Assembly: GCA_012965455.1 (NCBI GenBank)
Contig: DTSG01000565.1
Coordinates: 1 to 6,709 of the forward strand
From: Planctomycetaceae bacterium
Lineage (GTDB): Bacteria; Planctomycetota; Planctomycetia; Pirellulales; Pirellulaceae
Length of the DNA: 6,709 nt
Reading direction: 5' to 3'
The position numbers and the translations under genes were made by a program. The notes under the pieces are model-generated. The model ran no database searches and was not told the DNA's origin. It saw nothing but the letters and a program-made list of their open reading frames with translations. Positions 5,965 to 6,709 of this stretch are shown one piece after another (the first letter of the stretch is position 1; each line of letters opens with the position of its first letter).

Positions 5965-6709
5965 TTAATCCGTATTCATTCGTGGCCGTTTTTCCAGCAC
6001 GTATAAGTTTTGCAATTTACCAGTAGCCAAACTGCGCCACTGGCGGACGGCAACAATGTCCCAGCCCGCGCGGCCTCTGTGAGCTAGTGCTTTCGTAGCA
6101 TGACCGCGCCAACTACGTGTCTCATCACCCGGTCTTTGTAGGCTATTGTAATCCTCCTCTGTTCGTAGCCAGCCGTTAAGGTCCGCGCCCAAATCGATAT
6201 CGCGAGCTTCCACTCCCGGTCTACTGAGCCACTGTGTCATTTGAGCCGCTCGCTGACCATTGAAAACTAGCCAGTCGTGAGTAAAGGCAACACTGATAAA
6301 CCCTAGCAGCAACAACACGAGCCATAAAATCGTCGCTGTTGGCCGACGCAAATGAACACCTTTTCGCAACACGTCACTGGTCACCACCCATAACAAAACT
6401 GGGACAAACAAAACGAGCCAATACCGATCCACAATATTGGTGACCATGGTAATCATGAACACTGTTTCCACCCCCATCAGCACGATCAATCCAAACCGCC
6501 AATGCTGCACGTCACGGGGAACTTCAAATCGTTGGCCACTGGGCGATTTCACTGTCGCACAGGCCACAATACAGGCAACGGACAAAATCGACAAAACCGT
6601 GATCACTTGCCATACCAGTGGTGTCCACTTTACATCGCCCAAGTAACTCCAACTTCCATCCGCATGTGGCAAATCCGCGAACAACACGGGACCAAAATGT
6701 GCATTCTGC
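5965..6709 (-). CDS. C-terminal part of a multi-pass membrane protein, probable GT-C glycosyltransferase (partial)
   Basis: The frame is open to the right edge (247 residues visible). A GTG at 6687 is possible but has no Shine-Dalgarno sequence, and in-frame residues QNAHFGP continue before it, so the true start is most likely outside the window. Counting from that GTG, four hydrophobic segments lie at about 25-45, 64-83, 89-104 and 117-136. A soluble domain of about 100 residues follows, rich in W, R and D. The segment NIVDRYWLVLFVPVLLW resembles the DRY-L-P motif near the last membrane helices of ArnT/PMT-type glycosyltransferases, which transfer sugars from lipid carriers on the outer face of the membrane. 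The catalytic acidic motif of that family is N-terminal and would be off the window, so the call rests on topology and this motif. A generic membrane protein is the alternative. It is convergent with the esterase gene. Confidence 0.6.
   Translation of the reverse strand, partial: QNAHFGPVLFADLPHADGSWSYLGDVKWTPLVWQVITVLSILSVACIVACATVKSPSGQRFEVPRDVQHWRFGLIVLMGVETVFMITMVTNIVDRYWLVLFVPVLLWVVTSDVLRKGVHLRRPTATILWLVLLLLGFISVAFTHDWLVFNGQRAAQMTQWLSRPGVEARDIDLGADLNGWLRTEEDYNSLQRPGDETRSWRGHATKALAHRGRAGWDIVAVRQWRSLATGKLQNLYVLEKRPRMNTD

Overview
The window looks like chromosomal DNA from a member of the PVC superphylum, most likely a Planctomycetota bacterium. The main evidence is a Tat-exported DUF1501 protein, a family greatly expanded in planctomycetes. 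It sits beside a secreted sialate O-acetylesterase-type esterase, an N-acyl-D-amino-acid deacylase-type amidohydrolase and a secreted thioredoxin-fold protein with a long helical tail. Moderate base composition, spacious intergenic regions, GTG starts and weak Shine-Dalgarno signals fit this assignment. Verrucomicrobiota remains possible.

Layout from left to right. Bases 1-90 hold no supportable gene. A strong intrinsic terminator (91-132, minus) closes the minus-strand thioredoxin-family gene (188-1030). A 279-base AT-rich gap (1031-1309) carries that gene's presumed promoter and a 7-bp inverted repeat. Next come two minus-strand genes in a likely operon: the DUF1501 gene (2964-4334) upstream and the amidohydrolase (1310-2878) downstream. 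They are 84 bases apart, with no terminator between them. A 177-base divergent promoter region (4335-4511) separates them from the plus-strand esterase (4512-5930). That gene contains a perfect 15-bp hairpin inside its coding sequence. A convergent minus-strand gene (5965 to the right edge) encodes the C-terminal part of a multi-pass membrane protein, probably a GT-C type glycosyltransferase.

Functional picture (inference). The esterase and the Tat-exported DUF1501 protein act outside the cytoplasm. The amidohydrolase has no signal peptide and should be cytoplasmic. A plausible theme is removal of acyl groups from glycan or amino-acid/peptide material taken up from the environment, but nothing in the sequence proves a shared pathway. 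The most interesting points are the replacement of the amidohydrolase family's zinc-binding cysteine by aspartate, the perfect hairpin inside the esterase gene, and a DUF1501 gene without the DUF1549/DUF1553 partner usual in planctomycetes. I found no CRISPR array, tRNA, rRNA, insertion sequence or recognisable defence system. Overall this is a fairly ordinary metabolic region with a few details worth checking.
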